NCBI RefSeq assembly: GCF_024357955.1
Contig: NZ_JANEYT010000001.1
Coordinates: 158,150-222,149, forward strand
From: Photobacterium pectinilyticum
GTDB lineage: Bacteria; Pseudomonadota; Gammaproteobacteria; Enterobacterales; Vibrionaceae
DNA: 64,000 nucleotides
Direction: 5' to 3'
Shown piece by piece: positions 29,878 through 39,198 of the stretch. Within the stretch, counting starts at the first letter, position 1. The number at the start of each line of letters is the position of its first letter. The position numbers and the translations under genes are program-made. The notes below the pieces were generated by a model, which worked only from the letters and a program-made list of their open reading frames with translations, had not been told where the DNA came from and made no database searches.

Positions 29878-31305
29878 ATGAAAAAGGGACTAACACTGTC
29901 AGCCATTGCTGTTACTGTACTTTTATCAGGCTGTGCGTCTGATTCTGATGCAACAAAAACACTTCCTCTAGAAAGCAATCAGTCTGAAATCTCCACCCAG
30001 ATAAATTCAATTGCTCAGAGCATTAATCAAGCTAAAGAAAAGCTTAGCAATGCAAAAGCGGATGACCTTCCTTGGTTTGCAACTAAGCACTACCAAGATG
30101 CAGATAAAGCACTCAGTGATGCCAAAGAGTACTACGCTTTGTTTGAAACGGACCCAAGCAAAGCCCGCAGTAGTACCGGCTTCTTTAGCTCAAGAACCAA
30201 TATTCAAGCAACTGAAGACGCGCTAAACCAATTCAACTTAAATATTGCAAAAGCAGAAATGATCCGCGAGAAAGCATTATCTGTTCTCGATGAAGCATTT
30301 TCTTACCGTGCACAATTAGCGTCTTTAGACGTTAATGAATATTATCCGAAAACTAATGCTCGTTTAGACACTCAGCTGCAAACATTGGTCAACTTTATTG
30401 CAGAGGACAGAACAGAACGTGCTACATCTGGCCAACCGGATTTAGTAAGCCGCCAGCGTGCGCTAGAAGTCAAAACAGTTACTCGTATTTATCTATCCGA
30501 TGCACAAAAAGAATTGGCACGATTGAAGACGAGTAACACGGCACTGCATGCGCCAGATACCCTAGCTGTAGCCGCAACTCGTGTGACTGCTGCTGAAGCC
30601 TTCATTGGTGCTGAGCCTCGTTCGATTAACGAGATTGAAGACAAGGCAGCTGAAGCCATGTTCTCGCTACAGCATGCCGAGCACATCGCTGACGTAGTAC
30701 AGCAATTAAAAGCATTACCAGAAAAAGACTATGAGCGTCATGTACTGACGTTTGAAAAACTACTGGTCAACATTTCTAAAGCACTTGGTAGTGACGACCT
30801 GCGTGATAACTCGATTAATCAACAAGGCAAACTTCTTGTCTCTCTGATTGAAGAGCAGAAAACCCAATCAAGCGAAGGTGAGCAGAGCTTACAACAACTT
30901 TTGGCGCAGCTGACTGACGAGCAGAAAAAAGTCACTGAGCTTGAAGCATCACTGACAGCAGAGCAGCAAGCTAGCGTTCAAACCAGTGAGAAAATGAAGC
31001 AATTGGAAGCCAAGGTTGCTGAACTGAATACCTCCCTTGTTGCAGCTTACACCCAAGCGAGCGAGCAATCAGAAGATTTAGCACAAGAACAAGAGACAGC
31101 CTCAGAAGACGAGACAGCTCTAGAAGCTACAGAGAAAGCCGTTGCCGAAGAACCAGCACTTGTAGAAGCTGTGGCTAATGAAGAAGTGCCTGAAGAAGCA
31201 ATAACAGAAAAAGTGGCGAATGAAACCATTGAGGTTGAGGCTGCCGACGTAGAGTCTGCACCACAAAAACTCACCGCTGAAATTGAGCCAGAAGCGGCGA
31301 GCTAA
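29878..31305 (+). CDS. Large coiled-coil lipoprotein of unknown function
   Basis: 475 residues. A lipobox (LLSGC) at Cys19 indicates lipid anchoring; the following Ala-Ser suggests sorting to the outer membrane. The central 20-370 region is helical with heptad-like repeats, including EEQKTQSSEGEQSLQQLLAQL. The last 80 residues are extremely rich in Glu and Ala with imperfect repeats (EEPALVEAVANEEVPEE). It stands alone between an AT-rich promoter region and a terminator. I do not recognise a characterised homologue; a periplasmic spacer or envelope scaffold is only a guess. Confidence 0.75.
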   Translation: MKKGLTLSAIAVTVLLSGCASDSDATKTLPLESNQSEISTQINSIAQSINQAKEKLSNAKADDLPWFATKHYQDADKALSDAKEYYALFETDPSKARSSTGFFSSRTNIQATEDALNQFNLNIAKAEMIREKALSVLDEAFSYRAQLASLDVNEYYPKTNARLDTQLQTLVNFIAEDRTERATSGQPDLVSRQRALEVKTVTRIYLSDAQKELARLKTSNTALHAPDTLAVAATRVTAAEAFIGAEPRSINEIEDKAAEAMFSLQHAEHIADVVQQLKALPEKDYERHVLTFEKLLVNISKALGSDDLRDNSINQQGKLLVSLIEEQKTQSSEGEQSLQQLLAQLTDEQKKVTELEASLTAEQQASVQTSEKMKQLEAKVAELNTSLVAAYTQASEQSEDLAQEQETASEDETALEATEKAVAEEPALVEAVANEEVPEEAITEKVANETIEVEAADVESAPQKLTAEIEPEAAS

Positions 31306-31324
31306 CCCCTAAACCATCTCAATA

Positions 31325-31358
31325 GTAAGAAGTGGCTAATTGGCCACTTCTTTTTATT
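31325..31358 (+). terminator. Terminator of the lipoprotein gene
   Basis: AGAAGTGGC/GCCACTTCT stem, followed by TTTTTATTG. The -35 box of the copper operon promoter begins at its end. Confidence 0.88.
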
Positions 31359-31387
31359 GACGTTTCCCCTAGGGGAAGGTTTACACT
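31357..31387 (+). promoter_or_regulatory. CueR-type copper promoter
   Basis: The -35 TTGACG (31357-31362) and -10 TACACT (31382-31387) are separated by 19 bases, the stretched spacing typical of MerR-family activated promoters. The spacer holds the palindrome TTCCCCTAGGGGAA followed by GGTTTA. The layout closely parallels the E. coli copA promoter (TTGACCTTCCCC...GGAAGGTTTA). It faces the copper genes from 31422 on. No cueR gene lies in the window. Confidence 0.8.
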
Positions 31388-31421
31388 TATTGGCAATCTT
31401 ATAATTTACAGTTAGATATTG

Positions 31422-31847
31422 ATGATCTTGCGCCGACCGCACAATATGCTGGCATTACTTCTGGTATTGATAATCAGCCTGATTATCAACCCAGTTTTTG
31501 CTATGTCTGGTCATCAAACCATGCCAAGTCAACAAACAAGTTCAAGCCATCATACAGACTCTGCTGCATCGACGACCCAGAGCACTGCTCATCACAGTGT
31601 TCATAACCAAGGCATGCTTCACTGTGATAACTGCGCTGATGGTTCGACAATGGACGCCAACCACTGCGGCAATGATAGCAATAACAAGCATTGCAAAAGC
31701 TGCAACAGCAGCCATTGTCAATACTCCACCCTGCCCGAATTTTATCTCGCACAAGTAAACTTATCCGCTCAAGGTACTCCCCAGCGTTTATTGGTAAGTG
31801 CTCCAATTTCCCGCCCCGAAAATAGCCTCCGCCCCCCTATTCACTAA
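31422..31847 (+). CDS. Exported Cys/His/Met-rich protein, probable metal binder
   Basis: 141 residues: a signal peptide ending NPVFA at about residue 27, then a His/Ser/Met-rich region and a cysteine cluster (CDNC, CKSC and two further Cys-His pairs) within about 40 residues. The composition and its place as first gene behind the CueR-type promoter suggest copper binding or sensing in the periplasm, in the manner of CopL/CusX-like leaders. I do not recognise a specific family. Confidence 0.7.
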   Translation: MILRRPHNMLALLLVLIISLIINPVFAMSGHQTMPSQQTSSSHHTDSAASTTQSTAHHSVHNQGMLHCDNCADGSTMDANHCGNDSNNKHCKSCNSSHCQYSTLPEFYLAQVNLSAQGTPQRLLVSAPISRPENSLRPPIH

Positions 31848-31918
31848 TTCGCTTCCGTTTACATCACTGGGCCAGTTCGCTTGTCCAGTCGCTATTTACG
31901 TCGAAAAAGTGAAAAAAT

Positions 31919-33217
31919 ATGTATAACAACAAGATATTCCGTGCGATCCGCATGGTGTCTCTCATTGGTTTTGCCGCCAGTTCTTGGGCGAATTCTTATC
32001 CAGAACATGCCCATTCAGAGCCAGCAACACTAAAGAGACTTATTAACTGGGCGGTTGAACATGATGTTGCCCAACAGCAAATACAGTTTCAGGCTGATGC
32101 GATCAGCGAAATGGGGATTGCCAATAGCCAACTTATGGATCCCAAAGTGAAAGTGGGTATCGGCGGTTTACCGGTCGATAGCTTTGCTTTCGATGAAGAC
32201 CCAATGACCAATATTTCGGTCGGCTTAATGCAACAATTTGGTCGTGGCGATAGCTTATCCCTGCTGCAAAAGCAGAGCCGGCAACAAGCCGGGAGTATTC
32301 GCAAACAAGCCGATATCCGCAAGCTGGATGTCACCAAAGCGATTACAACTAGCTGGATCGAACTGGCCTACCTTGAACAAAGCCAGCGATTGATTAAACA
32401 AAACCAAGATCTCTTCCGCGAACTCACCCGCTACCTCAGCACCAACTACGGTGTCGGGGCTAGCCAAGTGCAGGATTTGATCCAAGCCGAGTTACAAGTC
32501 AACAAAATTGATGACCAACTTCAGTCAAACCAACAGATGCAACAGCAGCTGCGTGCCCAGTTATCTGAATGGTTAGGAGAACAAGCTTGGCAGATCAAAC
32601 CCAAAGCCTATCCACAATGGCAGGCTCTGCAAGCCTATCTAGCTGCGTCTACACAGGATCACTATCAACAACTCGCCAGCCATCCGAATATTCTCGTGAC
32701 AGATGAGCTGATCAAAAGTAGTGAAACCGGTGTCGAGATTGCCAATGAATCCTACCAACCACAGTTCGGTGTTGAGGTGATGTATGCCCATCGTCAGGCG
32801 GATCGTATGGATGGCTCTGCCGCTCCAGACTTGGTCAGCGCCTATGTCACCGTGGATCTCCCGCTGTTCACCGAAAAACGCCAGGACAGAAAGCTATCAG
32901 CCGCCCAGCATCAGGTCGGGGCGGCCAAAACACAGCGTGATCTCATGCTGCGCCAGATGCATGCACAGATCAGTGCTGCCGTTATCAACAGGGATAACAC
33001 CCTGCAGCGTCTGGATCGCTACCGCTCAGCCTTGCTAAAGCAAGCCAAGGAAAAAACCCAAGCGGTCGAGCGAGGCTATCAAAACAATACCAGCCAGTTG
33101 GATGAATATATCCGGGCAGCCAGTGAAGAACTGGCCATCGAGCTGGAACAGGCACGCCTTGCCGCCGACTTACAACAAACAAACAACACCTTGGCTTACC
33201 TGCTGAACAAATATTAA
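31919..33217 (+). CDS. cusC: TolC-family outer-membrane efflux channel (CusC-like)
   Basis: 432 residues with a signal peptide ending SSWA-N near residue 24. The long helical hairpins typical of outer-membrane factors are visible (QQIQFQADAISEMGIAN, EQARLAADLQQTNNTLAYLL). It forms the exit duct of a tripartite pump. It is followed by the adaptor after 8 bp and the RND pump after that, which defines it as the Cus-type channel. It is more divergent than the other two subunits. Confidence 0.85.
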   Translation: MYNNKIFRAIRMVSLIGFAASSWANSYPEHAHSEPATLKRLINWAVEHDVAQQQIQFQADAISEMGIANSQLMDPKVKVGIGGLPVDSFAFDEDPMTNISVGLMQQFGRGDSLSLLQKQSRQQAGSIRKQADIRKLDVTKAITTSWIELAYLEQSQRLIKQNQDLFRELTRYLSTNYGVGASQVQDLIQAELQVNKIDDQLQSNQQMQQQLRAQLSEWLGEQAWQIKPKAYPQWQALQAYLAASTQDHYQQLASHPNILVTDELIKSSETGVEIANESYQPQFGVEVMYAHRQADRMDGSAAPDLVSAYVTVDLPLFTEKRQDRKLSAAQHQVGAAKTQRDLMLRQMHAQISAAVINRDNTLQRLDRYRSALLKQAKEKTQAVERGYQNNTSQLDEYIRAASEELAIELEQARLAADLQQTNNTLAYLLNKY

Positions 33218-33225
33218 GGGATATC

Positions 33226-34809
33226 ATGAAACAGTCATTTTCTGTTGCCTTCATCGCTCTCGCCATTGGTGCTGGCCTGGGCTATTTCACGAACGCCTAT
33301 TTCGCTAATAAGCCATTAGGCACAAGCCATGACACAAACAGCCAAGCAGCTAGCAACGAGCCTCTTTACTGGGTCGCTCCCATGGATCCGAACTACCAGC
33401 GTGATAAGCCAGGTAAATCACCGATGGGCATGGATTTGATCCCAGTCTATGAAGAAGATCTTGCAGGCGGCAATGATGACCCGGCCGGTACCGTCACTAT
33501 CAATTCAGCGGTTGAGAACAACCTCGGCGTCAAAACAACCCAGGTTGAACGCCAGCAGCTCGCCCCAAAAATTGATAGCGTGGGCTATGTTAGTTTTGAT
33601 GAAAGCCAGCTATGGCAGATCAACAGCCGTGTCAGTGGCTGGATCCAAAACCTCAGTGTCAATGCCATTGGTGAGCGTGTGCTTGCTGGGCAGGTACTGT
33701 TTGAAATTTACTCGCCAGACTTAGTCCGAGCCCAGGAAGAGCTGCTCAATGCCAAGCGCATGGGTAAAGCGGTGCTGGTCAATGGCGCCAAAGATCGCTT
33801 GCGTTCATTAGGCGTGGATAACGGCCAGATCAGCGATATTATTCGCCGCGACAAACCGCGTCAGTACATTGCGATCAAAGCCCCTTCCGATGGGGTCATT
33901 GCGACCCTTAACATCCGTAATGGTGCTTACTTGTCACCACAGCAAACCGTTATTAGCGGTGGTTCTCTTTCTGATATCTGGGTTGATGCCGAGGTGTTTG
34001 AGCGCCAAGCCCATTGGATCAAACCCGGTACCAGTGCGGATATGTGGGTCGATGCCCTTCCGGGTAAACGTTGGCAGGGCCGGGTCGACTACATCTATCC
34101 GATTTTAGATCCTGCAACCCGTACATTACGGGTGCGCTTGAAGTTCAGTAACCGCGAAACCAACCTAAAACCTAACATGTTTGCCAACTTAACCTTGATC
34201 CCGCAAACCGAGGAATCGGTATTAGTGGTACCGGAGCAAGCCGTGATCCGCTCTGGCAATATGGCCCGTGTTGTCCTCGCCCTCGGTGAAGGCAAATACC
34301 GCTCAGTACGGATTAAAACGGGGCGTACCGCTGCTGGCATGATTGAGGTTATTGACGGGCTGACGACTGACGACACCGTCGTGACCTCGGCTCACTTTAT
34401 GCTTGATTCTGAATCGAGCCAAAGCGCCGATCTCAGCCGCATCAACACCCAGACACTGAGTCAACCTTCCAGCCAAGTCCACACCACCGGGGTGATCCGA
34501 AATATCATGCTGGATCATAAGATGCTAACGATAGAGCACCCACCCATCCCTGAATGGGGCTGGCCTGCCATGACCATGGATTTTACGGTCAGCGATGACA
34601 GTGACCTAAACCAATTGGTCGGTGGCCAGTCGGTACGATTTCTAGTGACCAAGCAGGACAATGGCCAGTACACGCTTTCAGGTATAGAAGCAGATAGCGG
34701 AGAAAGTGGTGCAATGATCGAGCACAGCGGTATAGATCACAGCGCCCACGACCATCAAAACATGGAACATGATATCCAGACTCCAGCGACTAAGGAGACT
34801 GAACAATGA
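33226..34809 (+). CDS. cusB: CusB-type adaptor with N-terminal heavy-metal domain and fused CusF domain
   Basis: Periplasmic membrane-fusion protein of 527 residues. A signal/anchor helix (residues 6-22) is followed by a heavy-metal-binding domain at about 47-77 (YWVAPMDPNYQRDKPGKSPMGM) and the adaptor body with its barrel-sandwich and beta-barrel domains. At about 417-490 there is a CusF-like domain with the copper ligands His (TIEHPP) and W-x-x-M-x-M (WPAMTMDF). The C-terminal tail is His-rich. In E. coli, CusF is a separate protein; here the chaperone is fused to the adaptor. It overlaps cusA by 4 bp. Confidence 0.93.
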   Translation: MKQSFSVAFIALAIGAGLGYFTNAYFANKPLGTSHDTNSQAASNEPLYWVAPMDPNYQRDKPGKSPMGMDLIPVYEEDLAGGNDDPAGTVTINSAVENNLGVKTTQVERQQLAPKIDSVGYVSFDESQLWQINSRVSGWIQNLSVNAIGERVLAGQVLFEIYSPDLVRAQEELLNAKRMGKAVLVNGAKDRLRSLGVDNGQISDIIRRDKPRQYIAIKAPSDGVIATLNIRNGAYLSPQQTVISGGSLSDIWVDAEVFERQAHWIKPGTSADMWVDALPGKRWQGRVDYIYPILDPATRTLRVRLKFSNRETNLKPNMFANLTLIPQTEESVLVVPEQAVIRSGNMARVVLALGEGKYRSVRIKTGRTAAGMIEVIDGLTTDDTVVTSAHFMLDSESSQSADLSRINTQTLSQPSSQVHTTGVIRNIMLDHKMLTIEHPPIPEWGWPAMTMDFTVSDDSDLNQLVGGQSVRFLVTKQDNGQYTLSGIEADSGESGAMIEHSGIDHSAHDHQNMEHDIQTPATKETEQ

Positions 34810-37800
34810 TCGGTGCCGTGATCCGGTGGTCAATCCAAAACCGTTTTCTGGTTTTGGTTGCCACCGCTTTTTTAATTGCTTCCGGCCTATACAGCGTCAA
34901 GCAAACTCCGATTGATGCCATCCCAGATTTGTCTGATGTACAGGTCATAATCAAAACCAGCTATCCCGGCCAAGCACCGCAAGTGGTAGAAGATCAAGTC
35001 ACCTACCCGCTGACCACTGCCATGCTGGCAGTACCGGGGGCAGAAACGGTTCGTGGTTATTCCTTCTTCGGCGATTCCTATGTCTATATCATCTTCAACG
35101 ATGAGACCGATATGTACTGGGCACGCTCGCGGGTATTGGAATACTTAAGCCAAGTCGCCCCAAACCTACCCGACAGCGCCAAGCCAACATTAGGGCCTGA
35201 TGCTACCGGTGTCGGCTGGATTTACAGCTATGTTCTGGTTGATAAAACCGGCCAATACGATTTGAGCGAGCTGCGAAGCTTGCAAGACTGGTTCCTAAAA
35301 TACGAGCTGCAAACCGTTGAAGGCGTATCGGAAATCGCCACGGTTGGCGGTATGGTCAAACAGTACCAAGTCCAAATTGATCCCAACAAACTACGCGCCT
35401 ATAATCTGACGCTACAACAGGTCAATATGGCGATTCAGGCCGGTAACCAAGAAGCGGGAGCCTCGGTGATTGAGTTGGCCGAAGCTGAGCACATGGTGCG
35501 GGCAACCGGCTATGTTACCAACATCGACGACCTCAAGAACATACCGCTCAAAGTCACCGACAAAGGCACACCACTGTTACTTGGTGATATTGCCGATATT
35601 AACCTCGGTCCACAAATGCGCCGCGGGATCTCGGAACTCAACGGTGAAGGCGAAGCGGTTGGCGGGGTTGTCGTCATGCGCTTTGGCGAAAATGCCCAAG
35701 AAGTCATCAACAACGTTAAAGACAAGCTAGCTGATCTAGAGCGCAGCTTGCCTGATGGCGTGGAGATCGTAACCACCTATGACCGCTCAGGCTTGATCGA
35801 CAGCGCAGTAAAGAACCTCTACGAGAAATTACTCGAGGAATTTATTGTTGTCGCCATCGTCTGCGCCCTATTCCTATTCCACTTCCGTTCATCACTGGTA
35901 GTGATTATCAGCTTGCCTATCGGCATTCTGTCTGCATTTATCATCATGCACTGGCAGGGGATCAACGCTAACATCATGTCACTCGGGGGGATTGCGATTG
36001 CGATCGGCGCTATGGTCGATGGTGCCATCGTGATGATCGAGAATGTCCACAAACACATTGAACGGACCCCACTCACGGATAAAAACCGCTGGCAGGTGAT
36101 CAGCCGAGCAGCAGAAGAAGTCGGCGCACCGCTTTTTTTCTCGCTGATTATCATCACCCTAAGCTTTGTACCTGTGTTTGCCTTGGAAGGCCAAGAAGGC
36201 AAAATGTTCTCGCCACTGGCCTTCACCAAAACCTTTGCCATGGCGTCGGCCGCTGGCTTGGCAATCACCTTGGTACCGGTACTGATGGGCTACCTGATCC
36301 GTGGCAACGTGATGCCCGAACATAAGAATCCCATCAACCGCTTGGTGATTGCACTCTACCGTCCATTGCTTAATTTCAGCTTGGCGTTCCCAAAAACAGT
36401 CATTGTGATTGCACTGGCGTTGATGGCATCGGCCTACTATCCAATGCAAAAGATGGGTAGCGAATTCATTCCACCGCTGGATGAAGGCGACTTAATGTAC
36501 ATGCCTACCACCTACCCTGGCATATCAATCGGTAAGGCGCGAGAACTGTTGCAACAAACCGACAAGCTGATCAAAACCATCCCTGAAGTAAAAACCGTCT
36601 GGGGCAAAATCGGCCGAGCAGAAACCGCGACTGATCCCGCACCGTTGACCATGATCGAAACCATTATCCAGCTCAAACCGAAAGAAGAGTGGCGCGACGG
36701 CGTCACCACAGAAAGCTTACGGCGTGAGCTGGATAGCTTGATTCAGTTCCCCGGTTTGACCAACGCCTGGGTAATGCCGATCAAAACCCGTATCGACATG
36801 CTGGCCACCGGTATTAAAACCCCAATAGGGATCAAAATTGCCGGCCCAGATCTCAAACACATTGAGCAAATCGGTGCCCAGCTGGAAACCGTACTGCAAG
36901 GCGTTGAAGGCACAGCATCAGTCTATGCCGAACGAGTCGCCGGAGGCCGCTACATCACCATGGATATCAAGCGCCGAGAAGCCGCCCGCTATGGCCTAAG
37001 CATCCGAGATATTCAGCAAGTGATCAGTACCGCTGTTGGTGGCATGAACGTTGGAGAATCTGTCGAGGGATTGGAGCGCTACCCTATCAATGTCCGCTAC
37101 CCGCAGAGCTACCGAGATTCATTGGATAAATTGCGCAACCTGCCTCTTGTTACTCCTAGTGGTGCTCGGATCGCACTGGCTGATGTCGCCGATATCCGCT
37201 TTGAAGATGGCCCGCCGATGATCAAAACCGAAAATGCCCGCCCCAACGGCTGGGTCTTTATCGACATTGATGGTCGCGATCTCGGATCTTATGTGGAGGA
37301 TGCCCAGCAAGTGGTTGCCGAGCAACTTGAACTGCCCGCAGGGTATTCGCTGGTGTGGTCAGGCCAATACGAGTACATGGAGCGGGCCAAGGCCCGACTG
37401 ACTGTGGTGGTACCGGCGACTATCGCCATCATCATGCTGTTGTTGTACTTGAGCTTCCGCCGTGCTGGAGAAGTCATAATCATCATGGGTACCCTGCCTT
37501 TGGCGATGGTCGGTGGGGTATGGTTGATGGAATGGCTGGGCTACAACTTCTCGATTGCCGTCGGTGTCGGTTTCATTGCCCTTGCCGGAGTGGCGGTAGA
37601 AATCGGGGTCATCATGCTGGTTTATCTCAATCAGGCCTGGAAGTACCAGCTAGAAGAAGCCGAGCACACCAGCAAGCCATTGACGCTTTTTTCACTCAAC
37701 AAGGCCATTCAGGAAGGGGCGGGACTGCGGGTGCGGCCAATCATGATGACCGTCTCCACCGTCATCATCGGCCTTATCCCTATTATGTACGGCTCAGGGA

Positions 37801-37934
37801 CTGGCTCGGAAGTCATGCAACGTATTGCCGCACCCATGATTGGCGGTATGTCCTCGGCGCTGTTACTCACGCTTGTGGTATTACCTGCCTCCTTCCAGCT
37901 TTGGAAACGCTTTAGCTACAAACTCACGCAATAA
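34806..37934 (+). CDS. cusA: CusA-type RND copper/silver efflux pump
   Basis: Inner-membrane proton-driven pump of the heavy-metal RND group, 1042 residues (E. coli CusA has 1047). There are twelve helices and two large periplasmic loops. The metal-RND signature GAMVDGAIVMIENVHKH is on helix 4. The periplasmic methionine-rich stretches expected for Cu(I)/Ag(I) relay are present. Together with the adaptor and channel it exports copper or silver from periplasm and cytoplasm to the outside. Confidence 0.95.
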   Translation: MIGAVIRWSIQNRFLVLVATAFLIASGLYSVKQTPIDAIPDLSDVQVIIKTSYPGQAPQVVEDQVTYPLTTAMLAVPGAETVRGYSFFGDSYVYIIFNDETDMYWARSRVLEYLSQVAPNLPDSAKPTLGPDATGVGWIYSYVLVDKTGQYDLSELRSLQDWFLKYELQTVEGVSEIATVGGMVKQYQVQIDPNKLRAYNLTLQQVNMAIQAGNQEAGASVIELAEAEHMVRATGYVTNIDDLKNIPLKVTDKGTPLLLGDIADINLGPQMRRGISELNGEGEAVGGVVVMRFGENAQEVINNVKDKLADLERSLPDGVEIVTTYDRSGLIDSAVKNLYEKLLEEFIVVAIVCALFLFHFRSSLVVIISLPIGILSAFIIMHWQGINANIMSLGGIAIAIGAMVDGAIVMIENVHKHIERTPLTDKNRWQVISRAAEEVGAPLFFSLIIITLSFVPVFALEGQEGKMFSPLAFTKTFAMASAAGLAITLVPVLMGYLIRGNVMPEHKNPINRLVIALYRPLLNFSLAFPKTVIVIALALMASAYYPMQKMGSEFIPPLDEGDLMYMPTTYPGISIGKARELLQQTDKLIKTIPEVKTVWGKIGRAETATDPAPLTMIETIIQLKPKEEWRDGVTTESLRRELDSLIQFPGLTNAWVMPIKTRIDMLATGIKTPIGIKIAGPDLKHIEQIGAQLETVLQGVEGTASVYAERVAGGRYITMDIKRREAARYGLSIRDIQQVISTAVGGMNVGESVEGLERYPINVRYPQSYRDSLDKLRNLPLVTPSGARIALADVADIRFEDGPPMIKTENARPNGWVFIDIDGRDLGSYVEDAQQVVAEQLELPAGYSLVWSGQYEYMERAKARLTVVVPATIAIIMLLLYLSFRRAGEVIIIMGTLPLAMVGGVWLMEWLGYNFSIAVGVGFIALAGVAVEIGVIMLVYLNQAWKYQLEEAEHTSKPLTLFSLNKAIQEGAGLRVRPIMMTVSTVIIGLIPIMYGSGTGSEVMQRIAAPMIGGMSSALLLTLVVLPASFQLWKRFSYKLTQ

Positions 37935-37976
37935 CGACAAACACAATTCCCGGTGCCCTGCACCGGGTAAGGAACT

Positions 37977-38477
37977 ATGATGATAATAAAAACCACCTTA
38001 TCACTGGCTCTAATATTGGCGACTCCCTTGAGTTTTGCCGCTGGGGACCACGCTCATCATCACGAAGGGCACGGTAATATGTCTGGCCACGGCGCAATGG
38101 CCTCAGCCGTTGGTATGCCTGCACCAGTCACTCAAGCGAGCCAAACCTATCAAGTGGTACTGACCGACGATATGAAAATGCAATTCGAGCCAAACTTATC
38201 CATCCAACAAGGTGATGTGGTGCGGTTTGTTATCACCAACCAAGGCCAGATCCCCCATGAGTTTTCCATCGGCAGTCTCGACGAACAAGCCAAGCATCGC
38301 GAAATGATGCGGGCAATGCCGGATATGGAGCACCATGACGGAACCACTCTCACCTTAGCACCAGGTGAAACCGCAGAAATGGGATGGCACTTCATGGGCC
38401 AGAACTTTGTTGAGTTTTCTTGCAACATAGCAGGCCACTCCGAGGCCGGCATGAAGCGTAATACAATTTTGAAATAA
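37977..38477 (+). CDS. Periplasmic cupredoxin-domain protein
   Basis: 166 residues: a signal peptide to about residue 22 (LSFAA), a His/Met-rich linker (HHHEGHGNMSGHGAM), then a plastocyanin-type fold. Type I copper ligands are readable: His in IPHEF, then Cys, His and Met in FSCNIAGHSEAGM. It probably buffers or carries copper in the periplasm for the neighbouring Cus pump. An ATG one codon later (37980) is an equal start. Confidence 0.9.
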   Translation: MMIIKTTLSLALILATPLSFAAGDHAHHHEGHGNMSGHGAMASAVGMPAPVTQASQTYQVVLTDDMKMQFEPNLSIQQGDVVRFVITNQGQIPHEFSIGSLDEQAKHREMMRAMPDMEHHDGTTLTLAPGETAEMGWHFMGQNFVEFSCNIAGHSEAGMKRNTILK

Positions 38478-38493
38478 CGAGATGGAACATACG

Positions 38494-39012
38494 ATGAAAT
38501 ACCTACTACCTGCACTTCTACTCTCTTTAAGCAGCGCACAAGCGCTAGCAAATACAGATGCACAAGCTTTCAGTAAGCTGTCACCGCAAGCGGCACTGAA
38601 ACAATCCCATCAGTGGCACCGGACTGGCGAGGCAACCGTGAGAATCATGCCTGACGCTATCTATGCAGAGTTTGCTGACGGCTCAAAAGCGACGGTCCCC
38701 ATTGAAGAAGAGTTTCTACTCTCTATAGCCCCGTTCGAGAACGTGACCCATGGCTGTACCTTCCATGTTCCAACTGGCTGCCAAGGAGAAATGGTCAACA
38801 AAGCCATGACGGTGGAAATTACCGATACCCAAACCAATGAAGTGGTTCAATCTGGCATGGTAAAAACCCAGAAAGACGGTTTTATTGATTTCTGGATGCC
38901 GAAAAATGGTAACTACCAGTTCACCTTCACCTACCAAGGCAAAACAGCTACGGAAGTACTGAGCACCAAAGGTAACAGCCGCACCTGTATCACCACTATG
39001 CAGCTAATCTAA
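38494..39012 (+). CDS. cueP: CueP-family periplasmic copper-binding protein
   Basis: 172 residues from the ATG at 38494; the ATG at 38482 is also possible. The signal peptide ends AQALA. The three cysteines conserved in Salmonella CueP are present (HGC, PTGC and C-terminal RTCITTMQL). CueP binds periplasmic copper and supports copper tolerance, and can deliver copper to SodC. It is 16 bp after the cupredoxin gene and is the last gene before a terminator. Confidence 0.9.
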   Translation: MKYLLPALLLSLSSAQALANTDAQAFSKLSPQAALKQSHQWHRTGEATVRIMPDAIYAEFADGSKATVPIEEEFLLSIAPFENVTHGCTFHVPTGCQGEMVNKAMTVEITDTQTNEVVQSGMVKTQKDGFIDFWMPKNGNYQFTFTYQGKTATEVLSTKGNSRTCITTMQLI

Positions 39013-39037
39013 AAAGCGTCATCACGCTATAGCCTCT

Positions 39038-39070
39038 CCCCTGCAGACCATAACTCTGCAGGGTGTTTTT
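39038..39070 (+). terminator. Terminator of the copper operon
   Basis: CCCTGCAG/CTGCAGGG hairpin followed by TGTTTTT. Confidence 0.85.
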
Positions 39071-39105
39071 CTATGTGCCACGCATTCCCTCGTCTCTCAA
39101 TATAC

Positions 39106-39149
39106 TTTGACTTTCAAACTATATGATCACAGAATACCTTGACCATCAA
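39106..39149 (+). promoter_or_regulatory. Two TTGAnnnTCAA operators before dmeF-marR
   Basis: TTTGACTTTCAAA (39106-39118) and TTGACCATCAA (39139-39149) are short palindromes whose TTGA halves start 32 bases apart, three helical turns. Both are followed by ATAT. They lie 50-95 bp before dmeF. This is the expected layout for autoregulation by the MarR protein encoded at the end of the operon. Confidence 0.6.
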
Positions 39150-39198
39150 AATATATAATTATCAAACAAAATAGCTTGTACCAATCAGGGGAACACTC

